From Ktedonobacter sp. 13_1_20CM_4_53_11 (GTDB taxonomy: Bacteria; Chloroflexota; Ktedonobacteria; Ktedonobacterales; Ktedonobacteraceae): DNA of 5,750 nt. The stretch spans positions 1 through 5,750 of the forward strand of contig MNIY01000040.1 of NCBI GenBank assembly GCA_001919995.1, written 5' to 3'. Made by a program: the position numbers and the translations under genes. The notes under the pieces are model-generated. The model was not told the origin of the DNA and ran no database searches. It saw nothing but the letters and a program-made list of their open reading frames with translations. This document shows positions 5,000 to 5,750 of the stretch, one piece after another; position 1 is the stretch's first letter, and each line of letters starts with the position of its first letter.

Positions 5000-5408
5000 T
5001 CAACCGAGAGCTTCGTGAGCATCCGTCTGGTCCCCATCAAGACCAAGAAGAGGGAGCTGGATCACCTCCGGCTTCCTCTGCGGCTTTTTGCGCACTGGGT
5101 AGTCGGGCAACTGAAGGCGCGAGTAACCACTCGATCCGCGCCAAGCGTCCACAGGGGAAGCTGCGGCGACCGGTAGCCTGTCTCGATCACACGCGGATTC
5201 TTCACCTCTTTGATGTGTTTCCTATCCTCCTCCCACTCCATATAGTTCTGATAGGGTTTTCCGCCAACTTTTTCACTTCGTGCATCGCCTGGAGTGTCAC
5301 CTTCGTGGCAGGGTGGTGCGGGGTGCGCGGTTTGTCATGCAGCCCCGCGAACTGCTCCTCTGCCCAGCGCTTGAGCGTGGTATGAACCGTTTGCCTGCTG
5401 GTTTCCAA
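5000..5408 (-). pseudogene. Transposase remnant (IS481-like, HTH plus DDE type), frameshifted
   Basis: Broken insertion-sequence transposase read leftwards in three pieces. Piece 1 (5408-5253): SRQTVHTTLKRWAEEQF and DKPRTPHHPATKVTLQAM, the helix-turn-helix N-terminus, ending KKLAENP. Piece 2 (from 5256, next frame): PYQNYM, like the motif around the last catalytic glutamate, running at once into EDRKHIKEVKNPRV and GYRSPQLPLW, a C-terminal segment. Piece 3 (5116-5000, third frame): LQLPDYPVRKKP then PEVIQLPLLG, the extreme C-terminus. Most of the DDE catalytic core is missing, as is the N-terminal start; the only start-like codon is TTG 5408 without a ribosome site. It resembles transposases common in Ktedonobacteria, by memory only. 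TGTAGACACTTGCC at 5412-5425 might be a decayed end, but no matching partner is in the window. Confidence 0.68.
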
Positions 5409-5428
5409 TTATGTAGACACTTGCCAGG

Positions 5429-5750
5429 TTAACTAGCATTGATCTCATTCCACCACGATTTCACCGACTTGAGAAAAGCGACACCACTTTCAATGGCCCT
5501 CAGCCCTTCCTCAACAGGTGCTTCTTCGGGGTAGTAGGTACGAATGGCTTGATAAAACGCCAAGAGTGTTTGTGCCGAAGCACTTTCCTTTGGCAGGAGG
5601 TCCATTGCTTTGCGCTTGGGCAAGTTCCACATCCCCAGACCGTTTCCCTGCTGGATGGTGAGGATGTGATAGAGCATAGGCCAGACATCCGTGCAGAGCA
5701 AACGAACTCGATAGGCCAATCTCCCTCCTCCATGCTCCAGCAGTCCTTCA
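5429..5750 (-). CDS. Helical protein of unknown function, 5' end beyond window
   Basis: 106 residues of the C-terminal part of a leftward gene, ending TAA at 5431-5429. The frame is open through the right edge (codons from 5749), so the start is outside. It looks soluble and all-helical: AYRVRLLCTDVWPMLYHIL, then WNLPKRKAMDLLP, AFYQAIRTYYPEEAPVEEGL and AIESGVAFLKSVKSWW. The order of a long helix, a K-R-x-A-x-x-L-L motif and later amphipathic helices recalls HEPN-like C-terminal domains of nucleotidyltransferases (minimal or aminoglycoside type). That is a weak resemblance and the catalytic part would be out of view. No membrane segment or cysteine cluster is present. The transposase remnant begins 20 bp beyond its stop on the same strand. 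Confidence 0.6.
   Translation of the reverse strand, partial: EGLLEHGGGRLAYRVRLLCTDVWPMLYHILTIQQGNGLGMWNLPKRKAMDLLPKESASAQTLLAFYQAIRTYYPEEAPVEEGLRAIESGVAFLKSVKSWWNEINAS

Noticed and set aside
4738..5046. 102-codon leftward frame opposite the carboxylesterase remnant
   Set aside because: Antisense shadow; the plus strand shows clear carboxylesterase motifs.
5056..5069. GCTGGATCACCTCC, identical to the conserved 3' end of 16S rRNA including the anti-Shine-Dalgarno sequence
   Set aside because: Nothing upstream resembles 16S rRNA. The bases also encode the minus-strand EVIQLP motif of the transposase C-terminus, so the match is coincidental.

Overview
The window is a small-scale mosaic from a free-living bacterium of moderate GC content with insertion-sequence remnants. 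The best taxonomic guess is Chloroflexota of the Ktedonobacterales type. This rests on the style of the stand-alone E2-like acyltransferase, the DUF6220-like membrane protein, the alpha/beta hydrolases and the transposase remnant. It is recognition from memory, not a search result.

Left part (1-1472). An OmpR/PhoB-type response regulator is cut by the left edge and reads leftwards. Upstream of it is a candidate promoter: a PHO-box-like direct repeat placed 10 bp before a CATAAT -10. Nearly the same 23-bp repeat (20/23 identical) recurs at 1379-1401. Between them lies a leftward alpha/beta hydrolase that has lost its middle, including the nucleophile region, and is a pseudogene.

Centre (1473-3535). 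Two rightward genes 35 bp apart encode a protein resembling only the C-terminal half of PadR regulators and a four-helix DUF6220-like membrane protein. Facing them is an intact alpha/beta hydrolase (catalytic triad visible). Just behind it on the same strand is a possible short zinc-ribbon reading frame with an unresolved start. The convergent interval also holds palindromic repeats with a CGAT-TY-ATCG core. One further copy sits upstream of the next rightward gene.

Right part (3536-5750). A 406-bp divergent intergenic region carries two inverted repeats and that palindrome. It leads to a rightward 2-oxoacid dehydrogenase E2-type acyltransferase without lipoyl domain. Its 3' end runs directly into a carboxylesterase type B remnant, giving it a foreign C-terminal tail. 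That remnant again keeps an N-terminal and a C-terminal piece with the middle missing. Then comes a frameshifted, internally deleted leftward transposase remnant. Last is the C-terminal part of an unidentified helical protein cut by the right edge.

Three separate genes (hydrolase, carboxylesterase, transposase) share the same damage: both ends kept, middle deleted. With the chimeric junction behind the E2-like gene, this points to an accessory region undergoing deletion and recombination. The most interesting regulatory signal is the shared PHO-box-like repeat. I see no complete defence, CRISPR or secretion system.
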